A DNA stretch of 12,408 nt from Bacillota bacterium (GCA_021820675.1 JAKADI010000009.1:1-12408), one strand, 5' to 3'. Shown: positions 1-8,253, counted from the stretch's first letter. Translations and numbers: made by a program. The notes: a model not told the origin generated them from the sequence alone.

Positions 1-737
1 CCTTGCGCGTGTGTGACAATTATGGCTTGTTCATGGCATGGTGGCCAGAATGGTCATTGACGCATGGGTTTAATCAACGTAGCCGACATCATCTTTATCT
101 TTTAAACCAGCATTTGTTGCATACAGCAAAAGAGGGCCCTACCCCGTTATTGCGACTCGCGGGATTATTACATGATATCGGCAAACCCTGGAGCTATACC
201 CTCGATTCCCAGGGACAAGGGCATTTTTATGGACATGCGGACCTCGGGGCGAGTTGGGCGCGAGCCATGTTGGAACGGTTGCATTTCGATCGGGAGCGTA
301 CCCAGACGGTTACTTCTTTAATTGCTCATCATATGTACCCCTGGGAGCGAGTACAAGCTAAAACACTCCGCCGTATCCGTCGGGAGTGGGGGGGTGAGCA
401 TGTTTCCCAATTGTGGACACTACGGAGGATGGATGTCATAGGGGCAGGTATGTCGTCATCATGGGAACACGAAGAGGATGTGAAACGTCACTGGCAGGAG
501 GCCCTGGCATCACCCGATGTGTTTCAATCACTGGCCATCAATGGGCACGATATTATGGACTGGCTAAATGTGCGGCCCTCTCCAGTTGTTGGATGGTGGT
601 TGCAGCATGCACAGGCGTGGGTTGATGAAAATCCTGACCTCAATAATCGGGAACGCCTGAAAGAGAAGATTCTTCAAACGGCGGCATGTGCACCGGACAC
701 GTGCAAAGGTCCGACGTCGCATAGTTCTGCGGATTGA
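1..737 (+). CDS. cca: CCA tRNA nucleotidyltransferase, C-terminal part (5' end outside window)
   Basis: Enzymes of this family add or repair the 3' CCA end of tRNAs in the cytoplasm. Only the C-terminal 244 codons are visible; the first complete codon is at 3 and the nucleotidyltransferase head domain lies upstream of the window. An HD-type domain spans roughly residues 25-115 of the visible part: histidines near 29-30, LLHDIGKP (H57, D58), YGHADLG (H78) and LIAHHMYPW (H109, H110). A second typical stretch, NGHDIMDWLNVRPSP followed by a WVDENPDLNNRERL segment (about 180-219), matches the tail of PcnB/CCA-type enzymes with an HD domain, where it reads G-x-D-L-M...G...G followed by L-N-x-R-E-x-L. 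The stop TGA is at 735-737. The next gene starts 23 bp later, so the two are probably co-transcribed. A stand-alone HD phosphohydrolase is possible but less likely given the C-terminal motif. Confidence 0.8.
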   Translation, partial: LRVCDNYGLFMAWWPEWSLTHGFNQRSRHHLYLLNQHLLHTAKEGPTPLLRLAGLLHDIGKPWSYTLDSQGQGHFYGHADLGASWARAMLERLHFDRERTQTVTSLIAHHMYPWERVQAKTLRRIRREWGGEHVSQLWTLRRMDVIGAGMSSSWEHEEDVKRHWQEALASPDVFQSLAINGHDIMDWLNVRPSPVVGWWLQHAQAWVDENPDLNNRERLKEKILQTAACAPDTCKGPTSHSSAD

Positions 738-760
738 GGACAAAGAAAGAAGGCAGCTTT

Positions 761-1561
761 ATGGCATTTATAGGCGGAATTTATGCGCCCAATACTCCAA
801 CTCTTATCGGTAATTTGGGGGTTCACCATGCAAGCACCGAAACAGCATTGCGAGCGTTAGGGCAGCGGCTTTTAGGGCGGGAAAAATCGTTAGACGCTTT
901 AATTGTTGTTTCACCGCACTTTGTCACCGGACAGGGCTTTGGGGTCGTGGCACAGTCTCAATTGCGGCAAATTTTTGACTTTTATGGTTTTCCGCCGTCG
1001 TTTTACGACGTGCATTATGCGCCTCCTGGTGCACCTGAAGTTGCCGCGAAGTTGGTGGCTTTATCCCTCGACGCCAGCATTCCGGTGGCGGTGGCCGACG
1101 AATGGGGACTGGACCACGGGGCTTGGGCTCCATTAATCCATCTTTTTCCTTCGGCAGACATCCCGGTCGTGCCCCTTTCCATTTGCCCGGAGTTGGGGAA
1201 TAAGACACATGAAGCCCTAGGACAACAAATTCTCCTCTTGGCCCAAGATTTTGATATTGCGCTGATGGCGACAGGATCGCTTGTTCATCGGCTGGATCTG
1301 TGGAATCGTCATCTTCCCTCGTTTCCTAACGAGGCACGCCAGTATCTGGACATGGTGGAAGCAGCCGTTCTGCAGGGCCAATGGGGACCAGTATGGGATA
1401 TTCCAGTTGATCTGCGGAACCAGGCGGCACCCGAAGGCGGTGAATTGCCGCTGCGGGTTCTTGCTGGGGCCCTACCGTCTTTTCAAGCGCAAATATTGGC
1501 CATGGAAGAGGAATTTGCGGCTGCGTCCCTCACCACGGTGTTTTTCCAACCAACCATATAG
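761..1561 (+). CDS. Class III extradiol ring-cleavage dioxygenase homologue (LigB/DODA-like)
   Basis: Relatives are non-haem iron or zinc enzymes that open catechol-type rings. The protein has 266 residues. The ATG at 761 was chosen because AGAAGG (748-753) lies 7 nt upstream; an in-frame TTG at 734 has no ribosome site and would overlap the previous gene. Family landmarks are clear: VVSPHF (H53, usual metal ligand), a YGFPPSFYDVHYAPPGAP block (75-92), LDHGAWAPL (H119), ATGSLVHRL (H176, catalytic-His position) and GGELPLRVLAGAL (E228, in the place of the LigB-type glutamate ligand). The oddity is the N-terminus. The first conserved metal histidine, normally in an SHxP or PHTP motif, is N11 here (YAPNTPTLI), although H22 and H23 follow. 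Substrate and activity are therefore uncertain. It forms a likely operon with the CCA enzyme upstream and is convergent with acnA. Confidence 0.78.
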   Translation: MAFIGGIYAPNTPTLIGNLGVHHASTETALRALGQRLLGREKSLDALIVVSPHFVTGQGFGVVAQSQLRQIFDFYGFPPSFYDVHYAPPGAPEVAAKLVALSLDASIPVAVADEWGLDHGAWAPLIHLFPSADIPVVPLSICPELGNKTHEALGQQILLLAQDFDIALMATGSLVHRLDLWNRHLPSFPNEARQYLDMVEAAVLQGQWGPVWDIPVDLRNQAAPEGGELPLRVLAGALPSFQAQILAMEEEFAAASLTTVFFQPTI

Positions 1562-1730
1562 AGTAGGGAAGAGCCTCGCGGATGTCGAACATAAATAATT
1601 CGGCGTCAAGGTACTTTACGCTATTGGGCTTAACTGAAAATTATGGTCATATGGCACTTCGGCGTTTTTTCGGGCACCCATGTGGCACAAGGGTGTTGCG
1701 CCGATGGCGGTCGATGGGCACATCAGTGCC

Positions 1731-1761
1731 GTGCCCTTGGGGACAGAACCCCGTAGGGCAC
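1731..1761. repeat. Imperfect inverted repeat (hairpin)
   Basis: GTGCCCTTGGGG (1731-1742) faces CCCCGTAGGGCAC (1749-1761) across a 6-nt loop. This gives 7 outer and 4 inner G/C-rich pairs with a small internal bulge. It lies about 170 bp downstream of the dioxygenase stop. No T-run follows on either strand, so its role as a terminator is open. Confidence 0.5.
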
Positions 1762-1881
1762 CGCACAGCGGATAATCCTCAAAAATACCCGAGCACATCG
1801 CCCGACCCGATGCGATCCAGCGGTCCACAGCGGAGTGAGAGACGTCTGACACCACTCCAGGAGAAGAGCACGCATAGGTTT

Positions 1882-1909
1882 CCGCCGGGGTGATAGATGA
1901 CCCCGGCGG
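1882..1909 (-). terminator. Perfect GC-rich hairpin after acnA, probable terminator without U-tract
   Basis: CCGCCGGGG (1882-1890) and CCCCGGCGG (1901-1909) form a perfect 9-bp stem with a 10-nt loop, starting 7 nt beyond the acnA stop codon. In the acnA direction it is followed by AAACC rather than a U-run, so a classical intrinsic terminator is not met. It may act as a terminator aided by Rho or NusA, or as a 3' stability element. It could also serve the convergent dioxygenase transcript. Confidence 0.55.
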
Positions 1910-1916
1910 CTGAAGA

Positions 1917-4616
1917 TTATGCCAAATGATTCAATACCGTTTGCAAAATCCCGTTATTACGCACATAGTCGATTTCGACAGGAGCGTCTAATCGGCAAAT
2001 GGCGTGAAATATCTTCGTGGTACCTGAAGTAGGTGAAGTGACGCGAACGGCGACTTCGCAGCCGACCGCAAGCGGAGTAGAAAATTCGATGCTGAGTAAC
2101 TCATCTCCCCGCAGTTCCCAGCTTTTAGCCGATTCCCCGCGAAGAAATTGAAGCGGTAAAATCCCCATCCCGACCAGATTACTGCGATGGATGCGTTCAA
2201 AGCTCTCGGCAATCACCGCGTCGACCCCGAGAAGTTTGGGGCCTTTGGCTGCCCAGTCGCGTGAGCTACCGGTTCCATACTCTTTCCCAGCGATTATGAC
2301 GAGGGGTACACCTTGGGCTTGGTACTTCATGGCAGCGTCAAATATTGACGCCACATCACCGGAAGGATATACCCGTGTTACGCCACCTTCGGTGTCGGGA
2401 ACCATGAGGTTATGGATACGAATATTCGCAAAAGTCCCTCGCATCATGACTTCATGGTTGCCACGCCGTGCTCCATAGGAATTAAAATCTTTTGGTGACA
2501 CGCCATGAGCTTCAAGGTACTGGCCCGTTGAGCTTTTAACCGGGATACTGCCAGCGGGGGAAATGTGGTCGGTTGTCACCGAGTCACCAAAGATGGCAAG
2601 TATGCGCGCATTTGTAATGCGGTCGAAGTGACTCTGTGACGCTTCAAAAAAGGGCGGTTTTTGGATGTAAGTTGATGCTTCATCCCACGCATACGTACTT
2701 CCGCCCAATTCCGGTAATTGGTTCCATAATGGATTGGCGGCAAACACCTCTTGATATCGTTCGGAAAACATGGCCGGCTTTAGCGCCCGTTCCAATGTCT
2801 GTTGAATTTCGTGGTTGCTGGGCCACAGATCTCGTAGGAGGACAGGATGGTGATCCGCATCATACCCTAAGGGATCCTGGTTCCAATTGATGCGCATAGT
2901 GCCGGCCAATGCGTAAGCCACTACCAACGGTGGCGAGGCAAGATAATTGGCTTTGACTAAGGGATGTACCCGTCCCTCAAAGTTTCGGTTCCCGCTTAAG
3001 ACGGCAGCGACGGTCAGATCGTTGTTTTGAATGGCTTGAGCGACCGGATCCGGAAGTGGACCGCTATTGCCAATGCATGTGGTGCATCCATACCCAACGA
3101 TGTCAAAACCCAACTGGGCGAGGTATCCTAAAAGTCCTGCGGCTTCCAAATACGCTGTGACCACACGCGAACCCGGGGCCAAACTGGTCTTGACATAGGA
3201 TTTGACGCGAAGTCCTTTTTCGACGGCTTTCTTGGCTAAAAGCCCGGCCCCAATCATGACAGAAGGATTAGAAGTATTGGTACAACTGGTAATGGCGGCA
3301 ATAACAACCGAACCCTGGGCTAACGATTCTTGATGACCGTCGTCCCATGTAATTTGGGAAGTTTTTTGCGTTTCAGTAGGGGTTAAACCAAACCCTCTTT
3401 GGCTAACATCCTGAAGAAGAGATTCTTCAAAGGCTTGAGGCATTTGGTTTAATTCAATGCGATCTTGCGGACGCTTGGGGCCCGCCAGACTGGCGTTGAC
3501 ATCTTCAAGATTGAGTTCGATTACTTCGGAAAATACTGGGTCAGGGGTGTTGTCTGTACGAAATAGTCCTTGCTCCTTGAGGTACCACTCGCTGAGACGA
3601 ACGTGTTGACCGTCGCGCCCTGTCTGCAACAAATACTGTATGGTTTCAGCGTCTACCGGGAAAAATCCCATGGTTGCGCCGTATTCCGGGGCCATATTGG
3701 CTACTGTGGCCCGATCGGCGATACTCATTTGTGCTACCCCAGGACCGAAGAATTCCACAAATTTACCCACTACTCCGTGCTTCCGAAGAATCTGGGTGAT
3801 GGTTAGTGCTAAATCCGTTGCCGTGACGCCTTCTTTCAGCATACCCGTCAATTTGAATCCGACAACGGCAGGTGCGACTAAGGATAAAGGTTGTCCCAGC
3901 ATGTTGGCCTCGGCTTCAATACCTCCAACGCCCCAGCCTAAGACACCCAATCCATTTATCATAGTGGTGTGGGAGTCTGTGCCAACCAAAGAATCGGGGA
4001 ATACCATGAATCCGTTTTCATTTTCGCGAGTTGTGACGACTGATGCAAGATACTCCAGATTCACTTGGTGAACGATTCCGGTTCCGGGCGGAACGACTCG
4101 AAAGTTGCGAAAAGCTTGTTGGGCCCATTTTAGGAGGCGATATCTTTCATTATTGCGTTGAAATTCGCGTTCTGTATTCTGCTGTAAGGCCGCTGCGGTC
4201 CCAAATGTATCGACCTGTACCGAGTGGTCGATTACGAGATCGACGGGAATCAGTGGATTAATTTGATGGGGATCCTTGTGTTGACGAGCAGCCTCATCCC
4301 GCATGGTGGCTAAATCCACAACAGCGGGAACTCCAGTAAAGTCTTGGAGTATTACACGGGCTGGTTTGAATGGGATATCACCACTGCTCGATGGCGCCTG
4401 AGCATCCCAGCGGGCTAGACGCGACACATCGTCCCGGGTGATCTGGTGGTCGTCCATTTGCCGTAATAGCGATTCTAGGAGGATTTTGATAGAAAAGGGG
4501 AGTTTCTCCACAGGGCCCTCAGATTCTAATGCTCTAAGACGATAATAGGTAATCGGTAGGCCTTCAAATACGGTCTTAACGCGGGCGTTAAAGACATCAT
4601 GCTGCGTATTATTCAT
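1917..4616 (-). CDS. acnA: Aconitate hydratase A (aconitase)
   Basis: It interconverts citrate and isocitrate through cis-aconitate in the cytoplasmic TCA cycle, using a [4Fe-4S] cluster. The protein is 899 residues, the usual AcnA/IRP1 length. The three cluster cysteines are C445 ([11 protein letters not shown]), C511 and C514 ([14 protein letters not shown]). Other signatures are [20 protein letters not shown] (210-229), [14 protein letters not shown] (677-690), [18 protein letters not shown] (714-731) and the swivel-domain [17 protein letters not shown] (777-793). The ATG at 4616 is preceded by GAGGTG (4623-4628) with a 6-nt gap. The frame stays open upstream, and an in-frame ATG at 4655 would add 13 residues, but it has no ribosome site and falls at the predicted transcription start. 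The gene is transcribed divergently from prfC and ends just before a strong hairpin. Bacterial AcnA can bind RNA when it loses its cluster; nothing here tests that. Confidence 0.98.
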   Translation of the reverse strand: MNNTQHDVFNARVKTVFEGLPITYYRLRALESEGPVEKLPFSIKILLESLLRQMDDHQITRDDVSRLARWDAQAPSSSGDIPFKPARVILQDFTGVPAVVDLATMRDEAARQHKDPHQINPLIPVDLVIDHSVQVDTFGTAAALQQNTEREFQRNNERYRLLKWAQQAFRNFRVVPPGTGIVHQVNLEYLASVVTTRENENGFMVFPDSLVGTDSHTTMINGLGVLGWGVGGIEAEANMLGQPLSLVAPAVVGFKLTGMLKEGVTATDLALTITQILRKHGVVGKFVEFFGPGVAQMSIADRATVANMAPEYGATMGFFPVDAETIQYLLQTGRDGQHVRLSEWYLKEQGLFRTDNTPDPVFSEVIELNLEDVNASLAGPKRPQDRIELNQMPQAFEESLLQDVSQRGFGLTPTETQKTSQITWDDGHQESLAQGSVVIAAITSCTNTSNPSVMIGAGLLAKKAVEKGLRVKSYVKTSLAPGSRVVTAYLEAAGLLGYLAQLGFDIVGYGCTTCIGNSGPLPDPVAQAIQNNDLTVAAVLSGNRNFEGRVHPLVKANYLASPPLVVAYALAGTMRINWNQDPLGYDADHHPVLLRDLWPSNHEIQQTLERALKPAMFSERYQEVFAANPLWNQLPELGGSTYAWDEASTYIQKPPFFEASQSHFDRITNARILAIFGDSVTTDHISPAGSIPVKSSTGQYLEAHGVSPKDFNSYGARRGNHEVMMRGTFANIRIHNLMVPDTEGGVTRVYPSGDVASIFDAAMKYQAQGVPLVIIAGKEYGTGSSRDWAAKGPKLLGVDAVIAESFERIHRSNLVGMGILPLQFLRGESAKSWELRGDELLSIEFSTPLAVGCEVAVRVTSPTSGTTKIFHAICRLDAPVEIDYVRNNGILQTVLNHLA

Positions 4617-4622
4617 GATTTT

Positions 4623-4628
4623 CACCTC
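4623..4628 (-). promoter_or_regulatory. Ribosome binding site fixing the acnA start
   Basis: GAGGTG on the minus strand, 6 nt before the ATG at 4616. It supports this ATG over the long upstream in-frame extension and over the ATG at 4655. Confidence 0.75.
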
Positions 4629-4659
4629 AACTTTGAACTCTGCTGAAAGAGCCATGACT

Positions 4660-4689
4660 ATTGTAAACGTCCCTTTCGGTATTTGTCGA
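4660..4689 (-). promoter_or_regulatory. Sigma-70/SigA-type promoter of acnA
   Basis: On the minus strand, TCGACA (-35, 4689-4684; 5 of 6 to consensus) is separated by 18 bp from TACAAT (-10, 4665-4660; 5 of 6). Transcription would start near 4653, giving a leader of about 37 nt that contains the GAGGTG ribosome site. Confidence 0.65.
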
Positions 4690-4710
4690 CGTGTGAACCG
4701 TAAAAGGGGA

Positions 4711-4719
4711 TGATATAAT
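4711..4719 (+). promoter_or_regulatory. Extended -10 promoter of prfC
   Basis: TGATATAAT matches the extended -10 pattern TGnTATAAT exactly. No good -35 is visible at the usual distance, which fits extended -10 promoters. The predicted start near 4726 leaves a leader of about 27 nt before the GTG at 4753. The element lies 22 bp from the -35 of the divergent acnA promoter. Confidence 0.65.
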
Positions 4720-4742
4720 GAACGAGAATTACATAAAAGAGT

Positions 4743-4747
4743 GAGGA
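4743..4747 (+). promoter_or_regulatory. Ribosome binding site deciding the prfC start
   Basis: GAGGA lies 5 nt before the GTG at 4753. The alternative in-frame GTG at 4741 overlaps this site and has no ribosome site of its own. Confidence 0.6.
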
Positions 4748-4752
4748 ATATT

Positions 4753-6324
4753 GTGAGCCAGTTACACGAAAAGACTACTGCAGGGCGAACATTTGCCATC
4801 ATCTCCCATCCAGATGCCGGGAAAACGACTCTCACGGAGAAGCTTCTGTTATTCGGAGGTGCCATTCGGGAGGCTGGTGCCGTCAAAGCGCGTCGACAAC
4901 AGGCTCACGCTCGTTCCGATTGGATGGCCATTGAACAGCAGCGGGGTATTTCCGTCACCTCAACCGTATTGCAATTCCACTATGACGGCTATCGGGTGAA
5001 TTTGTTGGATACGCCAGGTCACCAAGATTTTAGCGAAGATACCTATCGCACTTTGTTGGCTGCTGACAGCGTGGTTATGGTCATTGACGCTGCCAAAGGC
5101 GTGGAACCCCAAACGGTCAAACTGTTTCAGGTGGCATCGAGTCGCCAAATTCCCGTCTTTACGTTTATTAATAAGTTAGACCGGGAAGGACGTGATCCCT
5201 GGGAACTGTTGCAAGAAATCGAGCGAGTCCTGGGGATTCAGACATATCCGATGAACTGGCCAGTGGGGATGGGATTAGATTTTCGAGGAATTTATGATAT
5301 CCACCGTGGACGCTTTGAACATTTTGACCGGGTTCATCAAGATTACCGGATTGTCGACTATCAGTCGTTACAAGATCAAATTCCTCAGGATCAACGGTGT
5401 GCATTGGATGAGGCACTAGAACTGATGGTTGCAGCCGGTGAGCCTTTTGCGAAAGAAAAGGTGATCCAAGGACTATTGAGCCCTGTGTTTTTTGGCAGTG
5501 CTATAGCCAATTTTGGCGTCAAGGCTTTTCTTGACACGTTTTTGCAGTTGGCACCTGGCCCGACTGCGAGACCTTCCACCAGGGGTGAGATTCTTCCGGG
5601 TGACAGTGAATTTAGCGGGTTTGTCTTTAAAATCCAAGCTAATATGAACCCCCAACATCGTGATCGCATTGCCTTTGTGCGAATTGTCTCAGGACGATTC
5701 GAACGGGGAATGGCCGTAAATCATATTCGCTCTAAACGTGTCATCCGTCTGAATCAGCCACAACAATTTTTAGCGCAAGATCGATTTATTGTTGAGGAAG
5801 CATACCCTGGTGACGTCATCGGTTTACATGATCCGGGCCTATTTCATATTGGCGACACATTGACTCAAGGGGAACAATTTGAATTTACGGGTTTCCCTCG
5901 GTTTAGCCCTGAGCATTTTGCTGAAATTGAACTAAAATATGCGCTCAAACATAAGCAATATCAGCGAGGGCTGGATGAACTCACGGAAGAAGGATTAATT
6001 CAGGTTTTTCATCCAACCGATTTGGGACCACAGGTGTATTTGGGTGTGGTTGGACCTTTGCAATTTGAAGTGTTAGAGTACAGGATGAAAATGGAATATG
6101 GGGTGGATGTCTCCATGCGCCCGTTGAATTTTGCGATGGCTCGCTGGATTAAGGGGGCGTGGCCAGAGCTGGGCCGATTTGATCGGGCTCGGGTGGTTCT
6201 TGATGCTGATGAGCAACCCGTGCTTTTGGTGGAAGATGAATATACCTTAGCGCGATTGCAGGACAAATATCCAAAGATGCAATTGCACGAGTCGTCTCCG
6301 TTGGCATCGCGGCATCTATCCTGA
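4753..6324 (+). CDS. prfC: Peptide chain release factor 3 (RF3)
   Basis: RF3 is a translational GTPase that removes RF1 or RF2 from the ribosome after peptide release. The 523 residues fit the family (E. coli about 529). From the GTG at 4753 the G-domain motifs are HPDAGKTT (19-26, P-loop), GISVTSTV (65-72, switch I), DTPGH (86-90) and NKLD (140-143). The long stretch after the G domain ([15 protein letters not shown]) and the C-terminal [20 protein letters not shown] segment are RF3-type rather than EF-G-type, and the protein is too short for EF-G or TetM. The promoter and ribosome site lie just upstream in the spacer shared with acnA. An aldo/keto reductase follows 39 bp after the stop and may be read through. 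RF3 is patchily distributed in Bacillota, so its presence is mildly informative. Confidence 0.97.
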   Translation: MSQLHEKTTAGRTFAIISHPDAGKTTLTEKLLLFGGAIREAGAVKARRQQAHARSDWMAIEQQRGISVTSTVLQFHYDGYRVNLLDTPGHQDFSEDTYRTLLAADSVVMVIDAAKGVEPQTVKLFQVASSRQIPVFTFINKLDREGRDPWELLQEIERVLGIQTYPMNWPVGMGLDFRGIYDIHRGRFEHFDRVHQDYRIVDYQSLQDQIPQDQRCALDEALELMVAAGEPFAKEKVIQGLLSPVFFGSAIANFGVKAFLDTFLQLAPGPTARPSTRGEILPGDSEFSGFVFKIQANMNPQHRDRIAFVRIVSGRFERGMAVNHIRSKRVIRLNQPQQFLAQDRFIVEEAYPGDVIGLHDPGLFHIGDTLTQGEQFEFTGFPRFSPEHFAEIELKYALKHKQYQRGLDELTEEGLIQVFHPTDLGPQVYLGVVGPLQFEVLEYRMKMEYGVDVSMRPLNFAMARWIKGAWPELGRFDRARVVLDADEQPVLLVEDEYTLARLQDKYPKMQLHESSPLASRHLS

Positions 6325-6334
6325 TTACGATCAG
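6321..6334. repeat. Short inverted repeat over the prfC stop codon
   Basis: CTGAT-TACG-ATCAG is a perfect 5-bp stem with a 4-nt loop and includes the prfC TGA. It is too weak to be a terminator on its own. It could modestly affect coupling between prfC and the reductase, or it may be chance. Confidence 0.25.
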
Positions 6335-6363
6335 GCATCGACATGAAGGGGGATTTTTTGTTC

Positions 6364-7317
6364 ATGAAATTTCGCCGTTTAGGCAAAGCAGGAATCAAAG
6401 TGTCGGAGATTGCCTTAGGAAGTTGGTTAACTTACGGAACCGTTACGGAACAAAACACGGCCGAATCGTGTATCCACCAGGCCTACGAGTTGGGTATTAA
6501 TCATTTCGATTGTGCCAACGTATATGGAAGCACGCCACATGAGGCGGAACGGTTTTTGGGCCAAGCTCTGGAACCCTTTGCCCGCGATTCGTATGTTTTA
6601 ACGACGAAAGCTTTTTGGCCTGTGGGCGATGGGGTTAATGACAAGGGATTAAGCCGTAAGCATCTGACCAGTCAATTGGAACAGAGTTTAAGGGCTTTAA
6701 ATACTGATTACGTCGACATTTTCTATTGCCACCGTCATGATCCTGACACAGAAATGGAAGAAATCCTTAGCACAATTGATGATTTTGTTAGGCAGGGAAA
6801 AGTTCGCTATGGGGGGGTAAGCGAGTGGCCTGCAGAACGAATTTCCGAAGCTATGGCCGTTGAAAGCGTGTTAGGAACCCATCGGTTGCGTGCGAGTCAA
6901 CCCGTATACAATATGTTGAATCGCTATATCGAACACGCCGTATTGCCATTATGCGAACATAACGGGATAGGACTTGTGGTGTTTTCGCCGTTAGCTCAAG
7001 GTCTTCTAACGGGAAAATATCGGAAGGGTCAGACGTTGCCATCTGGGTCGAGGGCTACGACGAATGAAATCAGCCAGTTTATTACCCGTTATCTCACAGA
7101 TGACAATCTGGAAAAGGTGGAACGGTTGCTCATCGTAGCTCGCGACTTAGGGATCACCTTAAGCCAATTAGCCTTGGCTTGGGTTCTCCGGGAACCCAGC
7201 GTATCGAGTGCCCTCATTGGGGCGTCCAAACCCGAACAGGTCGTGGAAAATGTCAAAGCGGTAGATGTAACGTTAACACCAGACATAATTCAGCGTATCG
7301 ATGAGATTTTGCGATAA
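6364..7317 (+). CDS. Aldo/keto reductase (voltage-gated K+ channel beta-subunit-like group)
   Basis: An NAD(P)H-dependent oxidoreductase of the (beta/alpha)8 AKR superfamily, cytoplasmic; the physiological carbonyl substrate cannot be read from sequence. It has 317 residues. The catalytic tetrad is complete: D49 and Y54 (HFDCANVYG), K82 (LTTKAFW) and H123 (YCHRHDPDT). The N-terminal KFRRLGKAGIKVSEIALG and the C-terminal cofactor loop IGASKPEQVVENV are typical of the Kv-beta/YghZ-like branch. Start choice: ATG 6364 gives the family-typical N-terminus, with a G-rich AAGGGGGA (6346-6353) about 10 nt upstream. A TTG at 6358 lies at a better distance from that site and cannot be excluded. ATG 6343 overlaps the site and is unlikely. 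It lies 39 bp behind prfC on the same strand and ends 36 bp before a strong hairpin, so it probably closes the prfC transcript. Confidence 0.93.
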   Translation: MKFRRLGKAGIKVSEIALGSWLTYGTVTEQNTAESCIHQAYELGINHFDCANVYGSTPHEAERFLGQALEPFARDSYVLTTKAFWPVGDGVNDKGLSRKHLTSQLEQSLRALNTDYVDIFYCHRHDPDTEMEEILSTIDDFVRQGKVRYGGVSEWPAERISEAMAVESVLGTHRLRASQPVYNMLNRYIEHAVLPLCEHNGIGLVVFSPLAQGLLTGKYRKGQTLPSGSRATTNEISQFITRYLTDDNLEKVERLLIVARDLGITLSQLALAWVLREPSVSSALIGASKPEQVVENVKAVDVTLTPDIIQRIDEILR

Positions 7318-7353
7318 TTCCTAAGGGGATTTCTTTTAAATACATATTGATTG

Positions 7354-7392
7354 ATGACAATGAGCCGCCTGGCAAGCGCGGCTCATTGTCAT
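7354..7392 (+). terminator. Perfect 15-bp inverted repeat after the reductase, probable terminator
   Basis: ATGACAATGAGCCGC (7354-7368) is exactly complementary to GCGGCTCATTGTCAT (7378-7392) across a 9-nt loop. It lies between the reductase stop and the CPBP gene. No T-run follows on the plus strand (ACAACCG), so it is a hairpin-only terminator at best. A protein-binding palindrome or an RNA stability element are alternatives. Confidence 0.6.
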
Positions 7393-7422
7393 ACAACCGA
7401 TGCCTGCTGCTTATGCATGTAC

Positions 7423-7429
7423 GAGGGGG
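7423..7429 (+). promoter_or_regulatory. Ribosome binding site fixing the CPBP gene start
   Basis: GAGGGGG is 7 nt before the in-frame GTG at 7437. Earlier in-frame starts would begin before or inside the 7354-7392 hairpin and lack such a site. Confidence 0.65.
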
Positions 7430-7436
7430 AATCGAT

Positions 7437-8237
7437 GTGAGAAGGTCGCAATGGCTGCAAGCACTCCGGCCAGGTATTGGGATCCCGGCAAATTATGATC
7501 TAATTTGGGCGATGGAATCTATCGCTACAGGGCGTTTATTTGTGGCGACTGTCATCGGTTCGCTGGCAGTGTTAATATTGGGTCGCGTTACCCAGAGCAG
7601 TGTAACCGGTTACGCTTATGGGGCATTATTGTTTACGGTCGTGAGTTGGCCTTACGTGCCACGATTAATAAAGACTGTACGGTGGACGGATATGACCATT
7701 GTGCAGTCCGTGCTCGTGTTGGTCGCGAGCCTCACATTGGGTGATGCAGCTCAAAGAATTCTAGGATTCAATCCGCAGGCTTCAGGTATGAAGCAGATGA
7801 ATTGGATGACAGCACGGCACTTACTCTGGCAATTTCCGTTGGTCTTACCCGTTGAAAATCTCCTCCTTGTCGGAGCCATGGCATGGCTATGGAAATTCCT
7901 TAGACCCAATAGATCTGTGACGCGCATAGCTGTCTCGGTTTTGAGCGCGGCATTATTCGGCCTGTGGCATGTTCCGTTCTGGGGCATATGGACGATGTGG
8001 ACCATAGGCATGAGTGTTCTTCCCTGGGTTATTTATATGATTATGACCGGCGACATCATAGCTCCGCTTATAGCCCATATCTTGATGGATACGATTGCTG
8101 TGATTTTGAGCTTTGGTCCGCACGACAGCTTAATTGTTCGGCTATTTTGGCCCTTGTTGGGTACGAGTCTGATCCTCTTAGGACTGGGTTATGCGGTATA
8201 CCAAGACTGGTGTAGCACTCGGCGTAAGACGATTTAG
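7437..8237 (+). CDS. CPBP-family intramembrane protein (Abi/CAAX protease-like) with altered motif 1
   Basis: CPBP proteins include CAAX-prenyl proteases and bacteriocin-immunity proteins in the membrane. This one has 266 residues and about seven or eight hydrophobic segments (roughly 33-50, 60-76, 87-102, 131-152, 162-178, 186-203, 207-226, 232-254). Two of the three family motifs are present: FxxxH as ALFGLWHVPF (F174, H178) and HxxxD/N as AHILMDTI (H214, D218). The first motif, normally EExxxR, reads VENLLLVG (E140, N141, no arginine), so one glutamate and the arginine are missing. The enzyme may be inactive or use a variant site. The GTG at 7437 is set by a strong ribosome site. No clear promoter was found between the upstream hairpin and the start. 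Neighbours give no clue to a substrate. Confidence 0.75.
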   Translation: MRRSQWLQALRPGIGIPANYDLIWAMESIATGRLFVATVIGSLAVLILGRVTQSSVTGYAYGALLFTVVSWPYVPRLIKTVRWTDMTIVQSVLVLVASLTLGDAAQRILGFNPQASGMKQMNWMTARHLLWQFPLVLPVENLLLVGAMAWLWKFLRPNRSVTRIAVSVLSAALFGLWHVPFWGIWTMWTIGMSVLPWVIYMIMTGDIIAPLIAHILMDTIAVILSFGPHDSLIVRLFWPLLGTSLILLGLGYAVYQDWCSTRRKTI

Positions 8238-8253
8238 CCCGTAACCACCGACT

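Larger units (their letters stand above)
1562..1916. other. Intergenic region between convergent genes, no convincing gene
   Basis: These 355 bp lie between two convergent stop codons. Open frames on both strands (1582-1893 plus; about 1616-1890 minus) lack a ribosome site and a recognisable protein. The minus frame contains SHSAVDRWIASGR, faintly like a helix-turn-helix recognition helix, which could be a decayed gene. The region is unusually rich in inverted repeats: 1731-1761, 1882-1909, and a small one at 1717-1730. It may serve as a bidirectional termination zone or hold a structured RNA; nothing firmer can be said. Confidence 0.5.

Noticed and set aside
1582..1893. 103-codon plus-strand ORF after the dioxygenase
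   Set aside because: No ribosome site, biased low-information composition, and it reads through strong hairpins.
3640..4071. 143-codon plus-strand ORF inside acnA
   Set aside because: It is antisense to a highly conserved aconitase and its protein looks like an antisense shadow.
4617..4886. 90-codon in-frame N-terminal extension of acnA
   Set aside because: It overlaps prfC and its promoter, does not resemble aconitase, and the ATG at 4616 has a proper ribosome site and family-typical N-terminus.
6009..6398. 129-codon minus-strand ORF over the prfC end
   Set aside because: Antisense to the conserved RF3 C-terminus, with no ribosome site or family features.
7347..7436. Upstream extension of the CPBP reading frame
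   Set aside because: It runs through the 15-bp hairpin and lacks a ribosome site; GTG 7437 has one at 7 nt.
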